Of a stretch of 64,000 bases of DNA, positions 43,932 through 54,313 are shown piece after piece; the first letter of the stretch is position 1, and every line of letters begins with the position of its first letter. The notes beneath the pieces were generated by a model. That model was not told where the DNA came from. It was given only the letters and a program-made list of their open reading frames with translations, and did no database searches. The translations under genes were made by a program, and so were the position numbers. The stretch is from Nitrosospira briensis (GTDB lineage Bacteria > Pseudomonadota > Gammaproteobacteria > Burkholderiales > Nitrosomonadaceae): assembly GCF_900115125.1 (NCBI RefSeq), contig NZ_FOVJ01000006.1:102721-166720 (forward strand), in the 5' to 3' direction.

Positions 43932-46823
43932 CTAGTCGCTGAGGCTGAGCCTTTGAGCAAATTTATGTTTCAGCAATTTGTTTAAGGAATCCCGATCGTT
44001 CAATAGGTCGCGAAGGTTTTCATCGTTCGCATTCTCGGAAAGTAGTTCATCCCATAAATTAATCCACGTCCATTCCAACCATTCCCTTACAGCCGACGGG
44101 CCTTCGCCGAGAATGCCTTTAAGCTCGTCATCAGGTTCCGGCCATTCAAGTATTGCTTTTGCTCTGAGTTCCCCTATGGTTGCGTCGGGATTCTCCTGTT
44201 TTAAATGTAGGAAATGGAATGGCGTACCCGGTTTTTTTTTCAGTTCCTCTCGTTTTTTTTCAGAATCAGGGATAGTGAACCATCCCGGTTTTCCTAGGGT
44301 CGTCATGCCCTTGCCTTCTGTTTTCTTAATGATTTCAATGATGCCAACCCAAGGCAACCTTTTTTGAAAGTCCGGATAGATTTGATCCAAAAACCGCCCC
44401 GTTCTGGACAATAAATCTGGCGGGTAGATACCCAGCCGTTCATCAAATCGTCCTTTCCGCACTGCCGCTTCGTCGAGGGTACCGATGAGATTGGTGACTA
44501 GCACATACGCGACAGAGCGTTTTTCGGTCCAGTTATGCAAATTCTTCAGCTTGGGGAGCATCCCGGGTGTCAGAAACGAAAACACATCCAGCTGCTTTTC
44601 GGGATCCACCTTCCGCCGTTTCAGAACAGGATCGAACTCATCGAACAGAATCACGGTACGGGTCAGCATCGACAACGCTTCGAACACGGCCCGCGCCCTC
44701 TGCTCGATATCCTGCTCGCCATACTTCACAAGGTCGCTGGGCGTAACTTCTACGAGCTTCACGTCGCAGCTAACCGCTAGTGCCTCGACTAAGGTCGTCT
44801 TGCCAGTACCGGCCGGACCATGCAGGACGAGAGAGCATAGCGGCTCTCGCTTGGGTAAAGACACACCCGACACATGGGCGCACATCCGCTGCAAGGTTAT
44901 CGCTATGGAATCCAGCCGCTGGATTCCATTTTTCGGCCAATCCTTTTCCTCGATACATGGGGGGCGTTGTGGGATCATGGTTTTCAGAGTATCGGCATCA
45001 GGAGCTAGGCGTAGACCATAATCCGGGTAGAACAGCGAGTCCAGCGTCAAGTTTTCACTTAAACCTATGTTTTTTTCCTTGACCGAGAAATGTTTGAGGA
45101 TGATATGGTTGATGCGTTTGTCGAGCATTTCGTTGATTTTGGCCAATGCCATGATGGCCCGTGCGGTAGCCTTCAGGTTAGCCTGTAACGGAGGCTGGGA
45201 GTATTCCCAGTCCCAACCCTTCTTGGCGCTTGTATCCTCAAAAAAGCGCAACATGTTATCGATCAGACTAGTGTCGATTTTGCTGTCGCACGCGTGGTGC
45301 AATAGTTGGGCTATGGCATGAAGAGCGGCGGCATTACTCATCATTTGGCGCGGGCCATCGGGCCCTTGGTGAAAATGACGCAGATTGGCAAGTTGTCCAC
45401 GGTTCGAAATCATTTTTGAGATGTCACTTACCGCCCTGTCAAAACGGGCATCTTTTCCCCACGCCTTGGTCAATTTTCCATAGGAGGCCGCAGCGCAGGC
45501 AAGTTCGGAGGGCTGCCAATCCCAGCTCTCGCCCAGGGATGCCAGCGCTAGCTCCCGATCGAGTATGGAAGAGAGGTAAATCCTCGATGGAATTAACAGC
45601 TTCTCAACTTGGCGCGCTGATTCGTCGAATCCTTGCTTAATGTCCTTGCATGCGTTCGCGAATGCCTTAACCTCTGGGGCCGTACACTGCTCGACCGAGT
45701 GAAATTTCTCCAAGGCCCTCTTTCTTGCATCTTGCACGGCCTGAAATGCAATTAGATGGGCGGAGGCTGAGCGGGTTACGTCCGCCTTTCTCTTGAGTGA
45801 GATCGACGAAGGGGAGCTGGATTCCGCAGAGCCATAAAGCCTTTCTTCACATATCGAGAGGGTGTTTTTACATATCTCTAGGGCATCTTTGGATGTTGGA
45901 CTTATTTCATTTCCATATTCTTTTTTACGGTAGGCAACAATATCGTGGAGCACCTGGGCGAAGTTTTCCGTGGTTTCTTTTAATTGATCGTTCAACTCCT
46001 GCTTAAATTGTTGACGATATTCTTCAGTTGACAAGGTTTCTTTGGATCGATCAGGACAAAGCGTAAGTACCAGATAGCGGCATAGCTGTCTGGATTTAAT
46101 AAAATACGCAAGGCATAACTGTTCTTTCTCCGCTTTCACCCATTCTTTCAATGCCTCTGGGGTATGATCATTGAAATATTTGTTATTAAGCTCATCAAGC
46201 TGCGTTGTTCGCTCCATGTAATCGCCTGCCTCTGCTATTAGATTGCCGGTATTACGCAGGGCGTCGGCAAAACTTAAGAGCGCACGTACGCACTCGCCAG
46301 TAGTGAACGCGGTCACTAGACTGCCGGGCGCGGCGCGTGCGCCGCCGATGTTCCAATCAGTACGATCTGCGCTATATAGCTCGCGGATGATCCAGTAATA
46401 GCATAGCATCGCCGTTTTGGAAAAAGCAACGCCAGGCTGCGCAACCAAGGCCCGTAAAACACTCGCCGCAACCAGTACCGATAACTCGTGTTCCGCAAGT
46501 TTTTCTAACGTTAAAGTCCCCTTCTCGTCCTTCTGCAACTGGTCTATCACGCTTTTGATGAGCTTCAGTCGCTTTTCCTCATCCTCCTGTTTGCTGAACG
46601 GCTGATCATGACGGGTGAGAAGTGCCCTTACAACAAGAGAATACTCATGCCGCCAGGTCCCAAAAACCGGTGGCTGATCGCTTTCTTCAGCCGGTTGCAG
46701 GTGTTCCATTAAGAATTCGATCCCAGTATCCCTCAACTGCGCGCTTCGCTGCCGCGCTACATCCAATTTGCGCAGCATTGGGATATAGTCTTCCAGATCG
46801 TCTGGAGTAGTTACGTTTGCCAT
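43932..46823 (-). CDS. Large AAA+ ATPase, 963 aa
   Basis: The C-terminal third is an AAA domain: Walker A LHGPAGTGKTTL (about residue 668-679), Walker B VILFDEFDPV (about 722), sensor LVTNLIGTLDEA, and arginine finger region RKGRFDERLGI. The first 600 residues are unrecognised helical sequence with a Lys/Glu/Gln-rich stretch. The start at 46823 (MANVTTPDDL) is preferred because GGGAGG lies just upstream; a longer start adds 28 residues. It could be an unfoldase-type or helicase-loader AAA. It stands alone, with gaps on both sides, and is on the same strand as the DUF3883 gene. Confidence 0.75.
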   Translation of the reverse strand: MANVTTPDDLEDYIPMLRKLDVARQRSAQLRDTGIEFLMEHLQPAEESDQPPVFGTWRHEYSLVVRALLTRHDQPFSKQEDEEKRLKLIKSVIDQLQKDEKGTLTLEKLAEHELSVLVAASVLRALVAQPGVAFSKTAMLCYYWIIRELYSADRTDWNIGGARAAPGSLVTAFTTGECVRALLSFADALRNTGNLIAEAGDYMERTTQLDELNNKYFNDHTPEALKEWVKAEKEQLCLAYFIKSRQLCRYLVLTLCPDRSKETLSTEEYRQQFKQELNDQLKETTENFAQVLHDIVAYRKKEYGNEISPTSKDALEICKNTLSICEERLYGSAESSSPSSISLKRKADVTRSASAHLIAFQAVQDARKRALEKFHSVEQCTAPEVKAFANACKDIKQGFDESARQVEKLLIPSRIYLSSILDRELALASLGESWDWQPSELACAAASYGKLTKAWGKDARFDRAVSDISKMISNRGQLANLRHFHQGPDGPRQMMSNAAALHAIAQLLHHACDSKIDTSLIDNMLRFFEDTSAKKGWDWEYSQPPLQANLKATARAIMALAKINEMLDKRINHIILKHFSVKEKNIGLSENLTLDSLFYPDYGLRLAPDADTLKTMIPQRPPCIEEKDWPKNGIQRLDSIAITLQRMCAHVSGVSLPKREPLCSLVLHGPAGTGKTTLVEALAVSCDVKLVEVTPSDLVKYGEQDIEQRARAVFEALSMLTRTVILFDEFDPVLKRRKVDPEKQLDVFSFLTPGMLPKLKNLHNWTEKRSVAYVLVTNLIGTLDEAAVRKGRFDERLGIYPPDLLSRTGRFLDQIYPDFQKRLPWVGIIEIIKKTEGKGMTTLGKPGWFTIPDSEKKREELKKKPGTPFHFLHLKQENPDATIGELRAKAILEWPEPDDELKGILGEGPSAVREWLEWTWINLWDELLSENANDENLRDLLNDRDSLNKLLKHKFAQRLSLSD

Positions 46824-47802
46824 AATTACCTCCCTTGTTGAATCCGCCACAAATTGGTATTTTTCAGTGTGTATTCGGCTCGGTAATCTGGTTGCGGTGA
46901 GCTTCAAACCATCGCGCTAGTTCGGCAAGTGTCTTGTCACCAGTCAGTGCTGCCAGTTCCCCCTTTCGCTTTGAACGCTACCTCTTACCATCATAGCCAT
47001 GCAAAAAAATAAGCAAAAGATGTACCTTGCGTAAGAAGTTTCTTAAAAATTAGGTACTAACATGACAATGATGAACGCGTCCCTTCTCCTTTTCCCGTCA
47101 AGTGTAAGAAAACCCAACAGCTGATCTTATAATTGGCACCAATCATAATTCGGTTGACAGCAGCAGTACCGCGTGATATTGCTTAAGGCCTCCCTTTGCC
47201 GCATAGTGAAACGAGCAATGCAAAAATTATTTTTATTCATTTTTAACCTCCGTTCAAGCTCGCCAGAAACGACAGGTTTTCCGCTTACCGAGGTTGATGT
47301 AAATTTTCTGCAGCAATTCAATATGATCTCTTGATTCTCGAAATCCTAGAGCGCCCAATTAATTGCTTCATTGGATCCAGCATTAAGTTCCAGCTTCCTG
47401 TTCACCAGGATATCCCCCTCGCGCATGTGTTACAGCGCAGCCCTTAGCCCCGGCGTGTCGCGTTGCGGGCATAACACTTTTTCTGGAAAGGTTTTCTCGC
47501 ACGCCTCTTTCGTCCGGGCGTCGATTTTAAACAGGATTGGGCCAAGCCCATCCGTTTTTATGGCTTTCCGAAAAACAACCGTTTTGTGTAGCAAGCGAAG
47601 CCACTCGCGAGGAGGTAATCTATGGGGAGCCACTAACTCTGTAGTGGTTATAGAAAATTTGGTGATGATGAGTGGAACTTCGTTTACACGGAAGGTAGGA
47701 CCACTGACAGACGATACAGCAAGATGTTTCAGTAGGATGCGGAAGCGACAGTGATGATGTAGTCGAGCAAAAGGGAGGTAACAGCCGTACGTTACTCATT
47801 CA
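46824..47802. other. Nearly 1-kb gap between two large ATPase genes
   Basis: No convincing gene. Minus frames at 47127-47321 and 47430-47633 (…KAIKTDGLGPILFKIDART) have no family I recognise and are separated by stops, so they may be decayed coding sequence. The region is lower in GC than the defence genes. The upstream end carries the promoter of the AAA gene. Confidence 0.4.
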
Positions 47803-50800
47803 TTACCCCCCTTCACGCAAAGGTGGCGGTGCCATTTGAGCGATATCGGTCCAGCCACGGTCAAACGTAAATGTGTGAGCATGCCCGACAGGGTCTTGGA
47901 TTCGAAGGATTCTAGCTTGTCCCGGGTTGATTGCATGCTCGACAACGTACAGCCAATAAGCAGCTCCGTGCTCATGGGCACAATCGAATTGGGCGCGAGA
48001 AAGACCCACGGGACGATCGGCAAGCGTGTTGGTCATTGACTTGACTTCGACCCAGCGGATAGTTTTGCCGGCGCTATCCTTCTCATACAAGTCATACCCC
48101 GGATTGCCATGCGGGGTCCGATGCAGAGACGGTTCGAGCTTGATGATTTGTGCAATAGCGAGCTCCTCAATTTTCATCCGCGTTGCCTGATCAAGACCAT
48201 CCGGATCAGGCTCCTCGTTGTCTGGATGGGTACCTAAGTAGGAGATGAAGGGGCGCCCTCCAGCTTGGGCGGGAGTTCTCTTGCCTTGGCTGCCGCCACT
48301 GGTCCCGCCTTCCTTCCCACCACGGTGGCTAGGCCCGCCAGAGCTGCGTTGTGAGCTTCCGGTGCCTTTGTTGCCGCCTGGCCCACCTTCGGAGCCGTTA
48401 CGGTCTTCTCCGCCACATCCTGTACCGCCTCCAGTCACGTTGTTGCCGCTGTCCGAATCAAGCGTCCTGCGTGGAATGTCCGGCATGTCGTCGCCGTACA
48501 AATCCTTCGCGCCCTCGTAGACGTTGTCGTCGGTCGGTGTATCAGGTTCTGGCTCCACCTCCGGTTCGTCTTCCATCTCGGGCGGCAGATCGGCGATGCC
48601 GAGTAGCGACGTTAAGTCGGCGACGCTGGTGATGCGAAGCTTTCGCAGCAGATCGAGCGCGGCCGGGTCGATTCCTGCCTCTTTCGCGAGCTGGTCGATG
48701 ATCGGCGGTTTGAACTCGATCTTAGTGAGCAGGAAGGAGTTTGCCTTCCATCCCAGACTGTCGAAAACCACTAGTCGAGGAGGTCGAAGCTCACCATTCG
48801 CATCTGGGATCCATACCGTCTCATTGAGCTGTTGAACGAAGGCTGCATCAAATCGGGCCGCCTTTGACTCGTGGGAATAGCCCCATCTGTAGGTCCCATA
48901 GAAGGCACCGGTCCCGCGCGTCTCAAGGTCAACTAGTGAGTCCCAGAGCAGCCTAGCTCGTGCCTCAGCCTCATCGAGGGATAGCGAGGGCATGTGCGCA
49001 AGGAGCTGTGTCAAACCACGGAGGGTGAAATCTTCTGGCTCGCTCTGCCAGCTTGCTCGTTCCAACCCTGCTTCTCTTCTGATTCGTGCTCGATCTTGCG
49101 AACTCAGCGTTGTCTGGATCGGTTCAGTGTCTAGATACCGGCTTGCGCCACAAGCCACGAGCAGATCTCGAACGTCTTCGCCTCGAAGGCAGTCGTAGGC
49201 GTCGTCGACGATCATCACGTCTGGCACGCCGGCAAAAAGCTGCTTCAGACGATCTGTTGCTATGTAGACATTTCCTGGTATGTAAACATAGCCAGTACCG
49301 TCCCCCGCGTCGACGACCTTCACGACGGTCGTCTCGCGCAGAGCTGCCAGCAGCTTTTCCCGCTGTGTCTTGGAGTCCGTGGTGAATGCAGCGAGGATGC
49401 GATCGACGTCTTCGGCATATTGGTCGTCATCGACGTCGACCGAGTCACCCCGGTACTTCTGCAAGACGTTCAAGATTACGTCGTCGACCGGGTCGGATTC
49501 CGTGATGCCCAGCGAAGTTAGGAACATCCGGGCCTCGTGGGTGGTGCAGACTGAGCGTCGCACAGTCAGGAATCCAGTCTCGATGTTGCTCGGAAGAAAA
49601 ACCTGCGGCTCGCCGTTAGCCTGAGCGCGAACGTGGCGACCGTCCTTGAGCCTGACCAAGGGAACCGGGTCCAGACGGCGCTTCAGCGCAGGCTGGCCGC
49701 CGAGGAATTCATACAAACGCACGATCCAGTGGTCCGGCTGGATCTCCAGGAACGCTTGGGTCAGCCGAGGGATGATGACTTCTGGCGTCACCTCTGTCAC
49801 ACCAAGCTCGTGCATGACGTACTGCCGGATTTCTGGGGTGCGGTCCGGCGTGATGTCGCTGGTCAACCAAGCAGCTTTCCCGACGCCGAACAACTGAGCC
49901 ACCTGCTCCGAGCTGAACAGCTCGCGCAGCTCTTGTGTTCTGGCCAGTCTCGAATGGGAGGCGGCAATGTATCCGCCGTCGAACCGAGGAAGGAGTTCTT
50001 CCTCGATGAACGCTTGGCAAACGGCATCGAAGAGCGGCGCGAACATCGAGCCCTCTGGAAACTTCTCGCGGTCGAGGGGTAGGCATCGCAACGCCGACGT
50101 GTTCAACATCCCATTGTCCCGGAGCCATCGCATCGCTTCCACCAACAGGCTGGCCGTCTCCTTGACCAGATACTGGTTCCACGGATCGCCGCGCGGAATG
50201 TTGTCTCGGCTGGGCGTCGTGCGGTATGGTCCTTGCACTAGGAAACCAAGGTTGGTCGACACCACCGTCGGGAAGAACACGACCAAAGGCGATGCAGCCA
50301 CCGGCTGCACCGACCAACGGCCCGGAGCGTCTTTGATGGGCTGGAGCGAGAAGGCAAGCTCAACGCGACCGACCTTTTCTTGATCGGCGGAGAACACGTC
50401 GCGGTAGAAAACCGACCAGTTCTGGTCAACTTCTTCTTCCCCGCCGCTTTCCTGGCCAATTACGGTGATTCGCTGAACCCGGGGGCCGAGTAGGTCCGGG
50501 CTGCTGCGCAGGTAGACGCCCGCCGCGCCTCCATCAACGCTCCAGTTGATCTCGTCAATGTGCCGCAAGAATAGCAAGGCGCTTGGCCCCAACCGCTTGA
50601 ACCCCTCAGCAATCTCCTGCTGCGCCGTTTCATCCTCCGACTTAAGCGGCAAGATGATCACCGTTTCGTCTGGCGCGCGCTGGCGGCGCTCTGCGCGCTT
50701 CGGCAGCACGTAGTTCTCGACTGCAAAATCCTCTTCGCCGGAGTGAATCTCGGGGCGGTCGGTAAACGTGTAGACAGATTTGAAGCCAATGCCGAATCGG

Positions 50801-51105
50801 CCAATCGAAAACTTGTCCTTAGTGCTCTCGGCGATGCCGCAAACCCCGCGGACGTCGGCCTCATCGAAGGGCCTGCCGAAGTGGGACAGCGCCAAACTAC
50901 TCGATGTCAGATCGAACGTGACCCGCCGGAACCCGTCCCAGGAACCGCGTCGACTAAGCGCGTCTTCCGCGTTCTGAAGCAGCTCGAAGATGAAGTGCGT
51001 TCGATCGTCGTAACGGTCGGCTAGCAGCATCGGGCCGATACGGCCGATGTCAGTCCCGTACCGCTGCTGGTTCTCCTCACATATCGTCTCGTAGTTTGAT
51101 GCCAC
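47803..51105 (-). CDS. Sacsin/Hsp90-like HATPase with C-terminal DUF3883 nuclease-like domain
   Basis: 1100 residues starting at GTG (GGAGGAG upstream). N-terminal GHKL fold: FELLQNAEDAL (N-box, residues about 39-49) and SIGRFGIGFKSVYTF (about 99-113), as in sacsin-type ATPases. A Gly/Ser-rich linker (about 905-965) separates a C-terminal DUF3883 (NO VEIN-type) domain. There GYDLYEKD and RWVEVKS fit a PD-(D/E)XK-like active site (D, E-x-K). Proteins of this build occur in antiviral loci. It is divergent from the UvrD/Mod/Res genes, sharing a 289-base promoter region. Function probably recognition plus cleavage, by inference. Confidence 0.75.
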   Translation of the reverse strand: MASNYETICEENQQRYGTDIGRIGPMLLADRYDDRTHFIFELLQNAEDALSRRGSWDGFRRVTFDLTSSSLALSHFGRPFDEADVRGVCGIAESTKDKFSIGRFGIGFKSVYTFTDRPEIHSGEEDFAVENYVLPKRAERRQRAPDETVIILPLKSEDETAQQEIAEGFKRLGPSALLFLRHIDEINWSVDGGAAGVYLRSSPDLLGPRVQRITVIGQESGGEEEVDQNWSVFYRDVFSADQEKVGRVELAFSLQPIKDAPGRWSVQPVAASPLVVFFPTVVSTNLGFLVQGPYRTTPSRDNIPRGDPWNQYLVKETASLLVEAMRWLRDNGMLNTSALRCLPLDREKFPEGSMFAPLFDAVCQAFIEEELLPRFDGGYIAASHSRLARTQELRELFSSEQVAQLFGVGKAAWLTSDITPDRTPEIRQYVMHELGVTEVTPEVIIPRLTQAFLEIQPDHWIVRLYEFLGGQPALKRRLDPVPLVRLKDGRHVRAQANGEPQVFLPSNIETGFLTVRRSVCTTHEARMFLTSLGITESDPVDDVILNVLQKYRGDSVDVDDDQYAEDVDRILAAFTTDSKTQREKLLAALRETTVVKVVDAGDGTGYVYIPGNVYIATDRLKQLFAGVPDVMIVDDAYDCLRGEDVRDLLVACGASRYLDTEPIQTTLSSQDRARIRREAGLERASWQSEPEDFTLRGLTQLLAHMPSLSLDEAEARARLLWDSLVDLETRGTGAFYGTYRWGYSHESKAARFDAAFVQQLNETVWIPDANGELRPPRLVVFDSLGWKANSFLLTKIEFKPPIIDQLAKEAGIDPAALDLLRKLRITSVADLTSLLGIADLPPEMEDEPEVEPEPDTPTDDNVYEGAKDLYGDDMPDIPRRTLDSDSGNNVTGGGTGCGGEDRNGSEGGPGGNKGTGSSQRSSGGPSHRGGKEGGTSGGSQGKRTPAQAGGRPFISYLGTHPDNEEPDPDGLDQATRMKIEELAIAQIIKLEPSLHRTPHGNPGYDLYEKDSAGKTIRWVEVKSMTNTLADRPVGLSRAQFDCAHEHGAAYWLYVVEHAINPGQARILRIQDPVGHAHTFTFDRGWTDIAQMAPPPLREGG

Positions 51106-51394
51106 CCCTTCTCCTCCCTGTTCTATGATTTGGGTCCCTCACGAGCTGCAGCTCGGGGCGCAAGGGGTCGCTGCCGATACTATGTTTGCTCAAACACAAC
51201 ATTGTATGACAATCTATACCTCCAAACCAACCGAACGCCGAGACCAAAAAGGCGAGTCAGGTGAATGAGCAGACCAATGTATCTCAAGATTGATGAGGTT
51301 GTGACGTTATCTAAAGGCAGATAAGCGCACGTGGGATGCATGAATTGTCTCGTATCGAGCAGGCGGCGAACGAGGAGCGCAACTGAGACGAGGA
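51106..51394. promoter_or_regulatory. Divergent promoter region of the defence block
   Basis: 289 bases between oppositely transcribed genes. AT-rich portion at 51180-51235 could hold promoters for both sides, so regulation may be shared. No specific operator or -35/-10 pair is convincing. Confidence 0.4.
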
Positions 51395-54313
51395 ATGACT
51401 GGTACCAACACTACACTCAAAACCAAGGCGAACCCACAACAACTCGAAGCCATTCTGACGTCAGATGGCCCAGTGCTGATCATAGCGGGCCCCGGCTCCG
51501 GCAAGACATTCACGCTGGTCGAGCGCATCGTCTATCTCATCACGCATAAGGGCGTCGCGCCCGAGTCGCTGTTCGTCGTCACGTTCACTGACAAGGCCGC
51601 GCGCGAGCTGACCACCCGCATCTCCAACCGGCTGAGCGAGTTTGGTATCAAGTTCAACCTGAACGAGATGTACCTCGGCACCTTCCACTCGATCTGCCTG
51701 CGCATCCTGGAGGACTTCCGCGAGTTCACCCGGCTAAAACGCAGCTTCACGCTGTTCGACCAGTTTGACCAGCAATACTTCCTGTACCAGCGCATTAAGG
51801 ATTTCCACGAACTGCCTGATGCCCAGCTCGTCATCGGCGACGACCAGTCGGGCCGCTGGGCGCAGTCTGAGAACCTGCTCAAGTGGCTCAACAAGGTCAG
51901 CGAGGAAGCCATCGACCTCGCCACGCTGGCGTCAGCCCCCGAAGTGGAGATTCGCGCGTTAGCCGCGTGCTTTGCCAAGTATCAGGAGCTCCTGCACGAG
52001 AACAACTCGCTCGACTTCTCCGGCATCCAGTACGAGGCGCTGCAACTGTTGGAAAAGCGCCCCGAGGTGCTGGCGCAACTGCGCGAGAACCTGAGCTACC
52101 TGATGGTCGACGAGTACCAGGATACCAACACCATTCAGGAGCGCATCCTCCTGCTACTAGCGAGCAAGAAGCGCAATCTGTGCGTCGTTGGTGACGACGA
52201 CCAAGGCTTGTACCGCTTTCGCGGGGCTACCATTCGCAACATTCTGGAGTTCCCCGCGCTGTTCGACGAGGGCGCGTGCAAGCGCGTTACGCTCTCCGTC
52301 AATTACCGTTCGCACCCGGACATCATCCGCTTCTACAATGAGTGGATGCGTAAGCAGACGTGGGACGATGGGACCCGCGTCTTCCGCTTCGCCAAGCAGA
52401 TCGTCCCGCGCGAGGACGCCTTCCCCGACGTGCCCACGGCGGTGCGGCTGGCCGCCACCGACAACAAGGACGAAACCATCAACTGGCACGTCGAAGTCCT
52501 GGCGTTCCTCGACGGCCTGAAAGCGTCCGGCAAGCTGTCGGACTGGAACCAGGTCGCCTTCCTGTTCCGCTCGGTCAAGAACGACAAGGTGGTCGCGCTG
52601 GCGAGATTCCTCGAAGCCGAGGGCGTGCCCGTGTTCGCGCCGCGCTCGAACATGTTCTTCGAGCGAGAGGAAATCCGCCTGATAATCGGCGCGCTGATCT
52701 TCCTATTCCCGCAGTTCCCCAAGGTGCGGGCGTGGGCCGAAGGCGTCACCCTACCGATCTGGGATTACTACGACCATCAGTGTTTTAAGCCCTTCACCGA
52801 CGAGCTACGCAAGCCGGAGAACAAGCCCCTGCTGGATTGGTCACGAACCAAGGCGAAACATCACCTAACACTAGTACAGAACGAAAACTACGCCTTTTCA
52901 GGACTGTTCTACGAACTTCTTCAGTTTCCGCTATTCTCGCGCTTCCTCACCGAGGAAGCCGTGCAAGGTGTGGATAAGGGCCGCGCTGCACGTAACCTTG
53001 GTACCTTCTCCAAACTGCTGACTAAGTTCGAGTACCTGCATTTCGTTAGCGTGCTTAACCTCGAGTACCTGGAAAAGAACCTACGTGACCTATTCAATCA
53101 GTTTCTGCGCTTCCTGGTGGATGGCGGTATCGGAGAATATGAGGACGATTCCGAGTACGCGCCCAAGGGCTGCGTCTCTTTCCTCACCATTCATCAGTCT
53201 AAGGGCCTAGAATACCCTGTCGTCGTTTGCGGCTCGCTGGAGGCGGTGCCGCGTAAGCAATACAGCGCACTGGACGTGCTGCTGGAAGATGGCGGCTACC
53301 TCTCGAAGGAACGCTTCGAGCCGCTTGACCATATCAAGAACTTCGACTTCTGGCGGCTGTTCTATACGGCTTTCTCCCGTGCGCAGAACCTGCTGGTGCT
53401 GGCCGCGCAAGAAAAGCAGGGGCGGGGGAAATCGCCGTCTAAGTACTTCGAGCGCCAGTTCTATGAATTGCCAAGCTGGCGCGACGTTAACCTCGCGGCG
53501 CTCAGCTACGAGGCGGTCAAGCAGATCAACCTCAAGCGCGAATACTCGTTTACCTCGCACATCACCGTGTTCGAAAACTGCGCCGAGCAGTACCGCTTCT
53601 TCAAGGAGCTGGAGTTCGCACCCGTCCGCGAAAGCCCGATGCTGTTCGGTACGCTGGTGCATCAAACCATCGAGGACATTCACAAGACTGTCCTACGCGG
53701 CGAGGAAGGCAGCATCAGCTTCGATGTCATCAAAGGCTGGTTTTCGGCCAACTACGCCCTGCTTTCCAAGAAGGAGCGTGTGTACCTCGCGCCCAGCTCG
53801 CAGCAGGCTGCGTTGCTGCACGTGATGCGCTACTACGAGCGTGAGAACGGAAATTGGGATCGCATCAAGGAGGCCGAGGTCGAGATTTCGCTGGTCAAGG
53901 ATCAGTACATTCTCAAAGGCAGCGTTGACCTCATTCGGGGCGAGCACGACACGGTCGAGATCGTCGACTTCAAGTCCGAGAAGAAGCCGGACATGGAGAA
54001 GGATCGCAGCCGCCTCCAGCAGTACCAGCACCAGTTGGAGGTGTACGCTCATCTGGTCGAGGAGCGCACCGGCCAGAAAGTCAGCCGAATGCATTTATAC
54101 TACACCGGCGAGGACGGCGGGAACCCCTACGTCTCCTTCAGCAAGGATGACCGTGCCATCGGCAAGACCGTAGCTCGCTTCGACGACATCATAGCGCGCA
54201 TCGAACGGCAGGACTACCAGATCTCAGCGCGCCCGGCCAAGCTGTGCCAGAACTGCGACATGCGCGCCTATTGCGACAACAAGAATTGGAAATTCAGGAA
54301 GAACGAACGATGA
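51395..54313 (+). CDS. UvrD-like helicase with C-terminal PD-(D/E)XK nuclease
   Basis: 972 residues. SF1A helicase: Walker A AGPGSGKTFTL (31-41), LMVDEYQDTN (Walker B, about 236), GDDDQGLYRFRGA and SVNYRSHPDI. The C-terminal nuclease, about 725-965, has ENCAEQY, VDFKSEKK with the active-site D and K, and CQNCDMRAYC. The four Cys match the Fe-S-clamped AddB/Cas4-like nucleases. It is an AddA/RecB-like helicase-nuclease of a defence module. GACGAGGA precedes the ATG. The stop overlaps the Mod start (ATGA), so the three genes are one operon. Confidence 0.88.
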   Translation: MTGTNTTLKTKANPQQLEAILTSDGPVLIIAGPGSGKTFTLVERIVYLITHKGVAPESLFVVTFTDKAARELTTRISNRLSEFGIKFNLNEMYLGTFHSICLRILEDFREFTRLKRSFTLFDQFDQQYFLYQRIKDFHELPDAQLVIGDDQSGRWAQSENLLKWLNKVSEEAIDLATLASAPEVEIRALAACFAKYQELLHENNSLDFSGIQYEALQLLEKRPEVLAQLRENLSYLMVDEYQDTNTIQERILLLLASKKRNLCVVGDDDQGLYRFRGATIRNILEFPALFDEGACKRVTLSVNYRSHPDIIRFYNEWMRKQTWDDGTRVFRFAKQIVPREDAFPDVPTAVRLAATDNKDETINWHVEVLAFLDGLKASGKLSDWNQVAFLFRSVKNDKVVALARFLEAEGVPVFAPRSNMFFEREEIRLIIGALIFLFPQFPKVRAWAEGVTLPIWDYYDHQCFKPFTDELRKPENKPLLDWSRTKAKHHLTLVQNENYAFSGLFYELLQFPLFSRFLTEEAVQGVDKGRAARNLGTFSKLLTKFEYLHFVSVLNLEYLEKNLRDLFNQFLRFLVDGGIGEYEDDSEYAPKGCVSFLTIHQSKGLEYPVVVCGSLEAVPRKQYSALDVLLEDGGYLSKERFEPLDHIKNFDFWRLFYTAFSRAQNLLVLAAQEKQGRGKSPSKYFERQFYELPSWRDVNLAALSYEAVKQINLKREYSFTSHITVFENCAEQYRFFKELEFAPVRESPMLFGTLVHQTIEDIHKTVLRGEEGSISFDVIKGWFSANYALLSKKERVYLAPSSQQAALLHVMRYYERENGNWDRIKEAEVEISLVKDQYILKGSVDLIRGEHDTVEIVDFKSEKKPDMEKDRSRLQQYQHQLEVYAHLVEERTGQKVSRMHLYYTGEDGGNPYVSFSKDDRAIGKTVARFDDIIARIERQDYQISARPAKLCQNCDMRAYCDNKNWKFRKNER

